Source of the DNA: Portunus trituberculatus
Lineage: Eukaryota > Arthropoda > Malacostraca > Decapoda > Portunidae
Assembly: GCF_017591435.1 (NCBI RefSeq)
Contig: NC_059283.1
Location: 5,781,012-5,845,011, forward strand
Direction: 5' to 3'
Length of the DNA: 64,000 bases
In this document: positions 49,801 through 60,949 of the stretch, piece by piece
Position numbering within the stretch: position 1 is the first letter of the stretch
How the letters are laid out: every line of letters starts with the position of its first letter
Made by a program: the position numbers and the translations under genes
The notes under the pieces: model-generated
What the model was told of the DNA's origin: nothing
Database searches by the model: none
Seen by the model: only the letters and a program-made list of their open reading frames with translations

Positions 49801-52800
49801 AAAATATTCATGTAAGAAAATCTATAAATTGATTAAGGAGAAGATGAGTAAATAGTAGAGGAGTAGCACTGAGGAACATTCTCCCAAAAATACAAGCTTT
49901 TCAACTGATGTAAGTCTGCTGCAGGACATTCAAGCGAGGAAATCTACACATTGATAAGAAGGAGAAAACAGGCCACTGAGATATCTAAGAGCATTCTCCC
50001 AACTATACAAGCATTTCAACAGATGTGGTATTCAAGCAAGGACATCTACAAATTGATGAGAGAGAGGAAGAGAATAGAGAGTAGAAGTATCCAGGAAAAC
50101 TCCCAACAGTACAAGAGAGCCTCACCTCGCTCCACCATCCTGACGGCCTCAAACATGAAGGGCACCAGGAGGCGGTTGACAATGAAGCCTGGTGTGTCCT
50201 TGCACTCCACTGTCACCTTGCCCATGGCCTTCCCCCAAGCAGTCATGGCATTGAAGGTGTCGCCGGAGGTCTCAGGAATGCGCACCACCTGAAGCAGAAG
50301 GTGTATGTTTCACTATAGCCTGCTGCTGTTCAGGTGCTATATGCATTTTGGTAATATAAGCACACTCATCCAGATTTAGAACAAAATTTTGATTAGTAAA
50401 CTTACCTAAGCTTTGAAAAATTAGCTTCTTGTCCTTCACTTATGAAAAGCGTGCAAAAGCTTTACGAGGTGCAGAGTTAAAAAGCCACCTTTGTTCTTCA
50501 AGTTAAGCCATTACATGGAAATGTTAAATCAGATCAAAATTAAAAAGCTGGAAAACAGGATTTACAAAGGCTTAAGCTTAGTTCCTTAATGGGCTTTGCT
50601 TATGCTCCTGTGTGTTAAAAAATGTGCATGCTTTAGGTGAGGAAGGTAATGACAAGAAATGCATGAGGTAGTTTCTAATAAAATATAGTCAAGCTCAATA
50701 AGCCTAAATGGGCAAGCTAAGAGTGCTCAAGCAAATAGTAAGTGCATGCATGGAAGTAATGAGTGAATAACATACGGGACAGAATTTCTTCTCTCATTGT
50801 CATTCATTGCCTTTACAGACATTCCTGGAGGGAGTGAGGCATCAGCATTACAATATCACAAGTGCATGGCAAAATCACACAGGATGAGTGTGTAGTAATA
50901 GTAGTTCAAAGAATTATAATACATGCTATGATACTGGTTATAGGGTCTATGTTAGAAAGAAAACATAAAAAACAATGGACTTTACCCTTCAATATGAAAA
51001 TGTCTACATAGGTATCATATTTATATTCAGTTTTATTTGCTGTTGAATGATCCCATACTGTTTTGCATCTAGCTAGAGTCTGCCTACTGTCTTAGAGGCT
51101 CTACTGCTTCTCCCACCATCCTTGTCCTCAACAATCACATAAATGAGGTGTGCCATGCCCCAAACTCTATCCAGATGGAAGTCTCTCCTTTACCCTCTTT
51201 ATCCCCAATCCTTATTCCATATCCCTACAAAAGGGTTGACAGTATAGGGGAAAACAGTTCTTCCTCCCTGGTACTTTTCTTCTCTTCTTACCATACTTTA
51301 CTTCTTTACCCAGGGAGAGGAGACTGTATGGGAGGGTACAGTTCCCTCTTCTCTGGATCATTCCTTGCCTTGTTACCCTTTTCTCCCTCACTTCTTCCTA
51401 CCCAGTATATAAGCAATGAGCATATTTTTAAGCATTAAGTGTAAAGTGGTTAAGCTAGATATTTTTTTTTTTAATGTAAGAGGGGAAAACTGGTCAAGGC
51501 AGGCATGAATTCTAATAAATATACCAATAAAACTACATTATTTTCACTATTTGTCTCAAAGGGAATCATATAAAAACATAAATAACTGCAAGACGCCATC
51601 AGGCCTACATGTGACAGTCCCTGTGTGAAAGATACCTACCTATTTCCACCTATCAGCCCCATCCACAAATTTGTCTAACCTTTTAAAGCTCCCTAACAAA
51701 TCATCACTTACATCCTGATTACCGTATTTTACGGCTTACAAGACACACTTTTTTTCCTAAAAAATACCCTGAAAAATACTAGTGTGTCTTCCAAGATGAA
51801 TGTTGTACTGTAAGGAAGCATCCAACCTCAAGTGAGCTTGGACACTTGACCGATAACGACCTGGATTTGTATGTTGAGTCATTACATTATGATGTTAGCC
51901 TAAGTACCATTTAATTTAGCCTTTTTATATCATGTAAACTCAGTACTTAGGTGTTACAAGTATTTCCAATACCATAATCCTTCCTGCAACCTACTCAGCG
52001 TGTGGAGAAAATGGGCTGCTCCCTCGTCTCATTGCAACACACACATACATGCACACGAACGCACACACATCATGCCAGGTGCCTTTATACCTTTATTAAT
52101 AGAACATCCAAGTGGCTTACTCATTCAAGCAAGAGTCAAAACTCCACTTGTGAATTGTATTCACAATGATAAAGTCTATGAAGCACGACTGCAAAATAAA
52201 ATGAATACAAACTGCAGCACTGATGTGTTCGGTTTCGGCGATCGGACAAGTGATTCCGTAATGTAAACAACAGGTCCAAAACATGCCGTCGCCTGCCACT
52301 AAAACAAGAAGAGATGGACTGTTTCACTGTGTATATGTATTTACCTATGGTGTTTTTATTTACATAGTTTTCAATTTGTGGTGAGTGCTCCAGCAAATTT
52401 GTAATGAGTGGTGAAACAATAGTGTCTTGCAGGCTCCTTGCTTCTATGTTTTTGTGTTCAGTGGTCGGGTATATGGTGAATGCGTTCTTGTATGAGAACA
52501 ACTTTTTTTTCTTTGAAATTTCTTTCAAATATTAGGCTGCGTCTTCCAAGATGCAGCATCTTGCAAGCCGTAAAATACGAGTCCGTTCCATTCATCTTCC
52601 ATTCTATTTGAGAACCAATTCCTTCCTATCTCTTTCTTGAAGCGGTTATTTCTTGTTCTATCCTGACTACTGATCCTGAGAACTTTGCTAATATTCCTCT
52701 TGTTATAACTGCAAACTCTGGAACTCCCTGCCTGCCTCTGTGTTTCTATTTTCCTATGAACTGGACTCATTATTTTCAGAGGGAGATTTCAAGACATTTA

Positions 52801-54886
52801 TCCTATTCTTTTGGCGAACTTTCTTGGACCTGCTCAGGGACTGACACCCAAGTGGGCCTTTTTGTTTAATTGTTTTCATTGTCCTTGGCCAAATTTCCCC
52901 CCTCCCACCCCACAAAAGAGGACATGCTTAGGAGGCAAGCATGACATCACACCTTGCCTTCCTGGTGAGTTAAGAGGCTCAGTGCAGGTCAAGTGGCTGC
53001 TCTCAGTACAGCACTCACCTCCAGTAGCTTCATGACAGGCACGGGATTGAAGAAGTGCAGGCCACCAAAGCGATCCAGACGGTTGGTTGCTTCGGCAATT
53101 TTTGCAATGGGTATGGACGAGGTGTTAGATGCAAATATGGTGTGAGCAGGAGCGGCCTGAAAGAGTGTGTGTTTAAGAATATATCACAGTTCTAAACTAT
53201 ACACTCATCCTTATAGCACACTTGAGTATCTCAATAACCTCATAATGTGTAGGCCATACTAGGGTCCAAGTACCAATTGGGATACATGCATAGATCATAA
53301 GGGTAAGTAAAAAGATGATGAACACACACACACATTAAAGTAACCAAGCTTGAAATAAAAGAGTTAATGAAGGAACTGGATGAAGAGAAGGCAATGGGAC
53401 TGGATGAAGTCTCAGGCAGAATACTGAAAGAATGTAGGGAAGAACTAGCAAGTCCTATATACATCATCATAAAATGCTCAATAGAAAATGGAACAGTACC
53501 AGTAGAATGGAAAAGAGCTGAGGTGGTTCCCATATATAAGAGCGGAAGGAAGGAAGAACCTTTAAATTACAGACCGGTATCACTAACTAGTGTAATATGC
53601 AAGATGTGTGAAAGAATAATAAAGAAACAATGGATCGAGTTCCTTGAAGACAACAAATTAATATCAAATAGCCAATTTGGTTTTAGAAAAAGACGGTCGT
53701 GTGTAACTAATTTATTGAGTTTCTATTCTAGAATAGTTGATAGAGTACAAGAGAGAGAGGGATGGGTTGACTGTATTTATTTGGATTTAAAAAAGGCGTT
53801 TGACAAAGTGCCACATGCAAGATTACTGTGGAAGTTAGAGGAGAAGGGTGGCTTAAAAGGAAGCACATTGAGATGGATAGAAAATTATTTGAGGGAGAGA
53901 GAAATAAGGATGGTAATTAAAAATATGAAGTCCAAGTGGAAAGCAGTAGAAAGCGGAGTGCCAATACCAATATTTTTCCTCATTTATATTAATGACATGC
54001 CAGAAGGAATGAACAGCTACATAAATCTGTTTGCAGATGATACGAAACTGTGCAGAATTATAAAGCAAAACGAGAATTGTGAAATACTGCAAGAAGACCT
54101 AAATAAGATCTGGGAATGGAGTAAAAAGTGGGAAATGGAATTCAATGTGGACAAAAGCCATGTCATGGAAATGGGAAAGAGTGAAAGACGACCCGTGGGA
54201 ATCTATAAGATGGGAGATGGAGTAGAACTGGAGAAAGTAAAAAAGGAAAAGGACTTACAAGTGACGATGGAAGAAAACAATCAACCAGTAAGCCATATTG
54301 ATAGAATTTTTAGAGAAACATATAATTTGCTAAGGAATATTGGAGTAGCATTTCACTACATGGACAAAGAAATGATGAAGAAATTGATAAGTACTATAAT
54401 AAGACCCAGATTGGAATATGCAGGAGTAGTGTGGACCCCTCATAAAAAGAAACACATAAGGAAGTTGGAGAGACTACAAAAATGGCTACAAGAATGGTTC
54501 CAGAATTTGAAGGGATGACATATGAGGAGAGACTAAAGGCTATGGATCTACCAACCCTGGAACAAAGAAGGAGAGAGGAGATCTGATACAAGTTTATAAA
54601 TTGATCAACGGAATGGACCAAGTGGATAATGAGAAACTGATCCTGAGAGAAGAATATGACATTCAAGCACAAGATCGCATAGTAAAAAGCTGAGAAAGGA
54701 AGATGTCTGAGAGATGTTAAAAATATAGTTTCCGCAAAGATGTATTGAGACGTGGAACAGTTTAAATGAAGAAGTAGTCTCTGCAACGAGTGTGCATACT
54801 TTTAAAGTAAGATTGGATAAGTGTAGATATGGAGACGGGGCCACAGGAGCATAAAGCCCAGGCCCTGTAAAACTATAACTAGGTAA

Positions 54887-54950
<64 letters not shown>

Positions 54951-57900
54951 CAGTAGAAGTTAATAAAGGTTACAATAGGCAAAAATGTTTGAACAGAACT
55001 GACATCAAGAATTCCATGCACTCACATTATCGAGCTTAGAGAAAAGTTCCTTCTTGGTCTTGAGGTTCTCCACAATGGCCTCCACCACCAGATCGGCTGA
55101 CTCAACAGAGGCCACAGCGTCGGTGGAGGTCCTCAGGTGACTCAGTGCCTCGCTAATGAACTTGGCCGCCTCATCTCCCTCCCCAAATTTCTTCTTGGCC
55201 ACACGGGAGATGGAATCGCCAATCCTCTTCTCAGCCTTCCCCACGGCCACCGGGTCGATGTCCACCATGGTGACCGAGTGGCCTGTCTGTGCTGCCACCT
55301 GCCAGGGACATAGGACACTCTTGTGGTGGGGCAGTATCGTGCTGGCTACTAACAATTTGAATGTACCTATGTTTGTATTCACTTCTGGACTAGATATTCT
55401 CAATTTTTTTTCAGATTCAATTTTTTTTAATGCAAGAAGGAAAAAAGTTGGCTCAGGAAAAAAGATAAACACAAAAATAAAAATAAAACAAAAAAAAATA
55501 AATAAAAATAATGAATAAACACAAATAAATTAAAAAGAAATAATAAAAAAAAAAAAAATAAATGAATAAATGAATGAATAAATAAATAAATAAAAAATAA
55601 AAGTAAACAAAAAAATAAATACAAAAATAAATAAATAAATAAAAGCCGAATTGATTGTCAGCTCCCCATTGGCACTGTCTGTGGATTGTCAGCTCCCCAT
55701 TGGCACTGTTTGTGGATTGTGGTGGGTGTTTGTTAAGTATTTTTAATGTACTGTACCTCTCAAGAACTGAAGCATATACTCTATCTTATCATCATCTTTA
55801 TAATCTTTGTTTCTTTGATCAGGCTACATTCCGCCACATAATGACACTCTACACAATCCCCACTGAATGCATATAATCATTTTACAGTATCATACAAAAT
55901 AAATATCTATTTTTATAATAATAGATAACAGTATATTAAAAAAAATAGAATCCATTGACAAGTGGAGTGCCACAGGGATCTGTTCTTGGGCCTCTGCTGT
56001 TTGTTCTTTTTATAAATGATCTCCTGGATATCTTAATAAATGTCAGAGAAATTTACATGTATGCAGATGATACCAAAACCTTCAGACTTATCAAAGAGCA
56101 ATGGGACTGTCAGAATGTGCAACAAGATGCAGAAGATGTGATGTGTATTCTTGGAGCAAAAAATGGTTACTAAATTTTCACTCCAATGGATGCAAATACA
56201 TGAGGATAGGGAAAACAGATCAAGGCTATCAAATGGAAAAGAAATTAAATAAGGTGGACTCTGAGAAGGATGTGGGTGTTATTATCAATGCCAAATGAAG
56301 TTGTGCTGACCATCTGGTATAAAAGTAAACAAAGCTAATAAATCAGTGGGATTAATTAGGAGAACTTTTGTTACACTAGATGCAGTGGTTTTTGAAGGTT
56401 TGTTCAAAATTCATAACACCGCATCTAGAATATGCAACCTGGAGTCCTCACCTCACGAAAGACATCGAGATGGTGGAGAATATGCTATGCAGAGATACTA
56501 GGATGCTTCCAGAACCAAAAGATCTCAACTATGAATGGAGACTCAGAATGCTGAAACTACCAACACTAGTTTACAGATGGGCATGGAGAGATATGATAAA
56601 AACTTTCAAGATTCTTGCTGGAAAATACGATAAGATATGTATTTTTTTCTACGAAAGAGAAGAAGACTGGCAACGGGCAACCATTGTTCATAGATTCAGG
56701 AGAAGAACAGTGGCCGTCTACCACGGCTGCAATAGAATGATCGGAAAGGAAACTTGAGATAAGTTGCAAAGAGAAGGATAGAAGCCGTAGGAGGTTAGTT
56801 TTGAGATCAAAGCTTTGTGTCACACTTTATCAAAAGCTTTTGATATGTCTAACACGACAGTAAAAGTTTCACCAAAATCTCTAAAAGAGGATGACCAAGA
56901 CTCGGTAAGGAATGCCAGAAGATCACCAGTAGAGCAACCTTGATGGAAGCCATACTAGTGATCAGATAGAAGATTGTAAAGTCACATATGTTTAAGAATC
57001 TTCCTAGTGAGGATAGATTAAAAACTTTAGACAAGCAAGAGATTAAAGCTATAAGACGGTAGTTTGAGGATTAAAACAGTCACCCTTTATAGGAACAATA
57101 TGAATGTAGTCAAACTTCCAGCAAGAAGGAAAAGTAAAAGTCGATAGACAGAGTCTGAAGAGTTTGGTCAGGCAAATGCAAGCACAGGACCCCATCAGGT
57201 CCATAAGCCTTCTAAGGGTTTAGGTCAGTGAGGGCAAGGAAAACATCATTACGAAGAATTTTAATTGATCATATGAAATAGTCAGAGGGAGAAGAGGGAG
57301 GAACAAGGGATCACTGAAATGCAGTGAAATTAGTGGAAGTAGAGGAAATTTGTTGAAGCTGAGATCCATATTAAATGTATGGAAATATATATGCTTTCCA
57401 TGTAGAGTAGCAAATACTTGGAATCTTTTGCCGAGTCAGTAGTTTCAGCAACTTCTATAAAGAAATTTGAGGCAAAACTAGACAAATTCTAGGCAAATCA
57501 AGAATCTTATTATGATTAAAAAGCACATGAGATCTGCCACATGCTACCAAAATAAGGAAATGAAGATCTGGAGCCATAGACATAAGCTTATTCCATGAGG
57601 TCAACTGTAAGTACATAATAAAGCATATAATACAGAATGAAATAGAGAAGCAGATAGGTATACATAAGGCATATAAAAAGAAAATTGCTAGTCCAATTGA
57701 TAGGCATACATATAAAACATACACAAAAATAGAATGTATATATAAAAATTGTAATAGTTTTAATTTATCTAGGCCAGGATGTTCATCACTTTTCAACCTA
57801 CCCAGCTCCACCACATGCCATATGTAAGGAAGGCTGAGGATAATAAACCCCGTCACAGTCCCCTCCTCCCACAGCCTCACTTTCTGTACCTGGCAACAGC

Positions 57901-58249
57901 CCTCTCCAGTAATCACCCCCTCCCCAACACTACCCTTACCACACCCTGCCCTGCCACACCCATCAACTATATAATGCAAACGTAAGAGAAACCAAGTCAA
58001 GTACGTCGCTGTTTCTCCTGACGCAGCGGAAAGACAGGACAGTGATCTTTGATACGAGAACTTTACCACTGATTACACTCACACGACCGGCTTTTCTCCA
58101 CCTACACCTTCCTTAATTACTTTTCCTCTCACCTGGGCGATACCTGCTCCCATGAGGCCACTCCCGATCACCGTTACATTCTTAATAGCGTTGGCCATGG
58201 CAGCTGACTGGGCCAGGGAGCGCCGGGTGAGGTGAGTGAAGAAAGCCAT
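45579..58249 (-). CDS. HADH: HADH, mitochondrial L-3-hydroxyacyl-CoA dehydrogenase, with duplicated 3' exons
   Basis: The enzyme oxidises L-3-hydroxyacyl-CoA to 3-ketoacyl-CoA with NAD+ in mitochondrial fatty acid beta-oxidation. Constant exons are 58133-58249, 55026-55298 and 53019-53156 (residues 1-176). They carry a basic, hydroxylated leader ([18 protein letters not shown]) typical of a mitochondrial presequence, the Rossmann motif [10 protein letters not shown] (G29, G31, G34), ASNTSS, HFFNP and the final LLE. By alignment with the human enzyme S143, H164 and E176 are catalytic-site residues; the fourth, N214, lies in the next exon. Two alternative sets follow. Set A is 50126-50288, 49613-49729, 48323-48444 (309 residues). 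Set B is 46702-46864, 46106-46222, 45579-45691 (306 residues). Both totals (930 and 921 bases) are multiples of three. The human enzyme has 314 residues. Introns 2 and 3 hold a CR1-type LINE and a nested DNA transposon. Confidence 0.95.
46400..46645 (+). mobile_element. Jockey-type LINE 3' fragment in HADH intron
   Basis: The plus strand reads [20 protein letters not shown], which is the C-terminal part of the same RT family as the 58.7-60.4 kb copies. It is inserted antisense to HADH between the first two exons of set B. Confidence 0.75.
46865..48322. other. Spacer between HADH exon sets A and B
   Basis: No coding exon seen. It should contain the 3'UTR and polyadenylation site of isoform A, and the acceptor region for set B. 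Confidence 0.6.
48066..48071 (-). terminator. Candidate polyadenylation signal for HADH isoform A
   Basis: TTTATT on the plus strand is AATAAA in the gene direction, 252 bases beyond the set A stop and before set B. A second AATAAA lies at 47912-47917. Confidence 0.4.
48323..50288 (-). other. HADH: HADH alternative 3' exon set A (C-terminal domain)
   Basis: Exons of 163, 117 and 122 bases. They encode [15 protein letters not shown], then [10 protein letters not shown] with the active-site Asn, [16 protein letters not shown], and the end [13 protein letters not shown] before TAG at 48323-48325. This set is the closer match to the vertebrate enzyme, including the terminal GEGFYKYK. A reverse-strand AATAAA lies at 48066-48071, about 250 bases past the stop, and may end this isoform. 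A hAT-like element occupies the last intron. Confidence 0.93.
48878..49379. mobile_element. Non-autonomous hAT-like transposon in HADH intron
   Basis: 502 bases. The left end CAGTGTTTCCCAACC and the right end GGTTGGGAATCACTG are inverted repeats with one mismatch. Subterminal 'gcgaccct' recurs near both ends. The 8-base flanks 'tttcatat' and 'ctttatat' are an imperfect target duplication (6 of 8), as expected for hAT. No transposase frame. Confidence 0.8.
51598..52690 (+). repeat. Dispersed repeat split by a DNA transposon
   Basis: The left part, 51598-51722, has 'aggcctacatgtgacagtc' and 'aaagctccctaac'. The right part, 52580-52690, resumes with 'agtccgttccattcatc'. The intact copy at 23265-23440 has these pieces adjoining, in reverse orientation. 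Confidence 0.65.
51723..52579. mobile_element. DNA transposon with long terminal inverted repeats
   Basis: 857 bases. The left end CGTATTTTACGGCTTACAAG and the right end, read on the minus strand as CGTATTTTACGGCTTGCAAG, differ at one base. 'gtgtcttccaagatg' near the left and 'gcgtcttccaagatgc' near the right are further internal echoes. I cannot name the superfamily. It has no long frame and interrupts another repeat. Confidence 0.8.
52690..52880 (+). mobile_element. Jockey-type LINE 3' end
   Basis: 'aactctggaactccctgcctgcctc' in broken form, then 'gggagatttcaagacatttatcc' and 'aagtgggcctttttg' correspond, in the other orientation, to the ends of the 58.7 and 59.4 kb copies. Confidence 0.65.
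53340..54948 (+). mobile_element. CR1/Jockey-superfamily LINE, reverse transcriptase, 5'-truncated and mutated
   Basis: An open frame of 383 codons at 53367-54518 encodes most of a non-LTR reverse transcriptase: [51 protein letters not shown] and the catalytic box LFADDTKL. It is not intact. There is no endonuclease domain, and the SGVPQGS-type motif has a deletion of about six codons before [11 protein letters not shown] frameshift near 54490 puts the continuation ([18 protein letters not shown]) in another frame, followed by stops. The 3' end runs into a (CA)n tract at 54889-54948, so the microsatellite may have grown from the element's tail. It sits antisense in HADH intron 2. Confidence 0.9.
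55427..55717. repeat. A-rich (AAAT)n stretch and 31-bp tandem duplication
   Basis: Loose AAAT/AATA repeats at 55440-55645 follow a 'tttaatgcaagaagg' LINE-tail phrase. 'ttgtcagctccccattggc' is then repeated at 55656 and 55687 with one difference in the 31-base unit. Confidence 0.75.
55940..56760 (+). mobile_element. LINE reverse transcriptase fragment
   Basis: The plus strand reads [20 protein letters not shown], then [13 protein letters not shown], followed by frame changes and stops. Later parts include [20 protein letters not shown]. This is the palm and thumb end of a non-LTR RT, different from the 53.3 kb element. It is dead. Confidence 0.85.
56790..57290 (-). mobile_element. Jockey-type LINE reverse transcriptase fragment, antisense
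   Basis: On the minus strand 56800-56960 decodes to pieces such as [15 protein letters not shown] and DISKAFDKV, and 57150-57220 to an [11 protein letters not shown] piece. These are fingers and palm motifs of the same Jockey family whose 3' ends lie at 58.7-60.4 kb. It has several stops and frameshifts. Confidence 0.7.
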
Positions 58250-58440
58250 GGTAGTTTCTCTTCTCTGGTTCCTCTCTGCCCTGTCAGTTCCTCTTCTTCC
58301 TCTTGTGGGCTTCCTCGTGATTTTAATCTTTATGCCAGACGTGGCTAGAGATCACCCCCTGAAGCAGTTCTCTCGTTATTTACCCATCTTTTTAGAACAC
58401 TAAGGCTTCTCCCTGAATAGTCATAGAACATCTTTCCTTA
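58250..58440 (-). promoter_or_regulatory. HADH promoter side
   Basis: Sequence immediately upstream of the HADH start codon. I see no TATA box or clear palindromic site; it is listed only by position. Confidence 0.3.
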
Positions 58441-58479
58441 ACACTAATTGTGGACATTCACAAATAAACGATATACAAG

Positions 58480-58481
<2 letters not shown>

Positions 58482-58516
<35 letters not shown>

Positions 58517-58607
58517 GTATCTTCTACACCACCACGAGAGAAAACGTGAGATATTAAATAGTAAACTATAATAAAATGCGGTCGTCTAACACTGAAAACA
58601 TTTATAC

Positions 58608-58681
<74 letters not shown>
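58482..58681. repeat. (GA)n and (AT)n microsatellites upstream of HADH
   Basis: (GA)n at 58482-58513 and about 35 TA units at 58611-58681. The second ends where a LINE tail begins. Confidence 0.95.
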
Positions 58682-58684
<3 letters not shown>

Positions 58685-58685
<1 letters not shown>

Positions 58686-59411
58686 TTAAAAAAACATGTA
58701 AGAAGGAGAACTGGCAATGGAAGAAAAAAAAAATAGAAAAAAAGCCCACTGGAATTGCAGTTTCTATAAAAGATTTGAAAGAATTAGTCAAAATTCAGGG
58801 ACACCACTCTCTTAAAAGAAGTTAAGTCGTAGGATGATGGAAATACAGAGGCAGGTAGGGAGTTCCAAAGTTTACCAGTGAAGTGTATAAATGATTGAGA
58901 ATACTGGTTAACTCTTGTATTAAAGGGTTGGACAGAATAGAGATGAGAGGAATAAGAAAGCCTTGTGCAGCGAGGTTGCAGGAGGAGGGGAGGCATGCAG
59001 TTAGCAAAATCAGTAGAGCAGTTAGCATGAAAATAGTGATAAAAGATAGAAGGGATGCAATATTTCGGCGGTGAGAAAGAGGTTGAAGACAGTCAGTCGA
59101 AGGAGGGGAGTTGATGAGACGAAAAGCTTTTGATTCTACCCTATCTAATAAAGTTGTATGAGTGGAACCCTCTCCCCCTAAACATGTGAAGAGTAAATAC
59201 AAAGACAGATAAGGCCCTTGTACATATTTACAGTTGGAGGGATGAGAAAAACTGGCGGAGACGCCGCAGAACGCCTAACTTCATAGAAGCTGTTTTAGCA
59301 AGACATGAGATGTGAAGTTTCCAGTTAAGATTATGAGTAAAGGACAGACCGAGGATATTTAGTGTGGAAGAGGGAGACCGTTGAGTGTCACTGAAGAAGA
59401 GGGGATAGTTG
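58685..59411 (-). mobile_element. Jockey-type LINE 3' part, copy 2
   Basis: On the minus strand it decodes to LNILGLSFTHNLNWKLHISC, LLDRVESKAFRLINSP and, with frameshifts, [19 protein letters not shown]. This is the RT C-terminal region and 3' end. The plus-strand left end has A-rich sequence with 'atgtaagaaggagaac'. It is broken by frameshifts. Confidence 0.85.
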
Positions 59412-60440
59412 TCTTTTTTTTTTTTTATGTAGAGAAGAGGGCCAGCCACGGGCCAAAAAAAGAAAAGATAAAAAAGGCCCACTTGAGTGCTGGCTCTCTA
59501 CAAAGAGGAAAAGCATCAGCCAAAATTAGGGAGCAAATGCTTCGATACCTCCCTCTTAAAAGAAGACAAGTCGTAGGAAGTCGGAAATACAGATGCAGGG
59601 AGGGAGTTCCAGAATTTACCAGTGAAAGGTATGAATGATTGAGAGTAATGGTTAACTCTTGTGTTAGAGAGTTGGACAGAATAGGGATGAGAGGAAGAAG
59701 AAAGCCTTGTGCAGCGAGGCCGCAGGAGGAGGGGAGGCATGCAGTTAGCAAGATCAGTAGAAAAGTTAGCATGAAAATAGCGATAAAAGATAGAAAGAGA
59801 TGCAACATTTCGACGGCGAGAAAAAAGGAGGGAAGTTGATGAGACGAAAAGCTTTTGATTCCACCCTATCTAGTAAAACTGTGTGACTGGAACCCCAAAA
59901 AAACATGCGAAGAGTACTCCATACAGGGACGGATAAGGTTATTGTACAGACTTTGCAGTTGGAGGGACAAGAAAAACTGGCGGAGAAGCCTCAGAACGCC
60001 TAACTTCATAGAAGCTGTTTTAGCAAGACATGAGATATGAAATTTCCAGTTAAGATTATGAGTAAAGGACAGATTGAGGATATTCAGTGTGGAAGAGGGA
60101 GACAGTTGAGTGTCTGGAAGGCTGTGTCGAGTTGATAGATGGATGAATTGAGTTTTTGAGACATTGAAAACTATTATGTTTTCTCTATCTCAATCAGAAA
60201 TCTTAGAGAGATCAGAAATCAGGTTTCTGTGGCGTCCCGGTGTGATCTGTTGACTTACTGAAGGGTTGCTCGTCTCTGAAAGGACGTGGACAGATGTAGA
60301 GTGGTATCATCAGCATAGGAGTGGATAGGGCAAGAAGTTTGGTTAAATTTGGTGGTCAGATATCTTTACGTGAATGATGCTAATGCTTTGCCAGAACTTT
60401 GCTTGATAAGAGGGATGTTTGGAGGAAACAAGATGGAGAA
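59412..60440 (-). mobile_element. Jockey-type LINE 3' part, copy 1
   Basis: It shares most of copy 2 and extends further 5'. Its poly-A tail (poly-T at 59416-59426 on the plus strand) abuts the 5' break of copy 2, so either it was inserted into copy 2 or both were inserted side by side. About 80 bases present in copy 2 (the 'ggttgaagacagtcagtcg' part) are missing near 59826. Confidence 0.85.
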
Positions 60441-60542
60441 GGAGGACGGACGGGGAAGACTAGAAATATATATATAAGGAGTTAGATGCACAAAAACCCT
60501 AAGAAAAATGCAACTGTTGGACGAAGGTGTATGGATCTAGAG

Positions 60543-60943
60543 CAGGGGTTCTTAATCTGGGGTTTGCGAACTCCCAGGGGTTCACAAGAAGATTTCCAGG
60601 GGTACTTAGATGGCTGATTTAATGATACATCCTTTGCAGAATACCTTTGCCTATTGAGTTAGTGTCAGTCACTAGATTAAGATTCTGTTCGATGGCAAAT
60701 TACTGGGGGTTCGGGTAGATCAGGGGTTCTCAATCTGGGGTTCGCGAACCCCCAGGGGTTCACAAGGAGATTTCCAGGGGTACTTAGATGGCTGATTTAA
60801 TGATATATTCTTTGCAGAATACCTTTGGCTATTGAGTTAGTGTCAGTCATTATATTCCATGTCAAATTACTGGGGTTCGGGTAGATGATCTTTGAGTATA
60901 ACTCAGAGGGCTCTTAACAAGATAAAAAAGTTGAGAAGCCCTC
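60543..60943. mobile_element. hAT-like non-autonomous element with internal 178-bp duplication
   Basis: The left end CAGGGGTTCTTAATC pairs with the right end, which on the minus strand reads GAGGGCTTCTCAACT. The flanks ATCTAGAG (60535-60542) and ATCTATAG (60944-60951) agree at 7 of 8 bases, a hAT-type target duplication. Inside, 60543-60720 is repeated at 60721 onwards, so the left inverted repeat is present twice. Confidence 0.82.
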
Positions 60944-60949
60944 ATCTAT

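Noticed and set aside
53367..54518. 383-residue frame as a host gene
   Set aside because: It is a LINE reverse transcriptase with a deleted motif and no 5' domain, lying in an intron.
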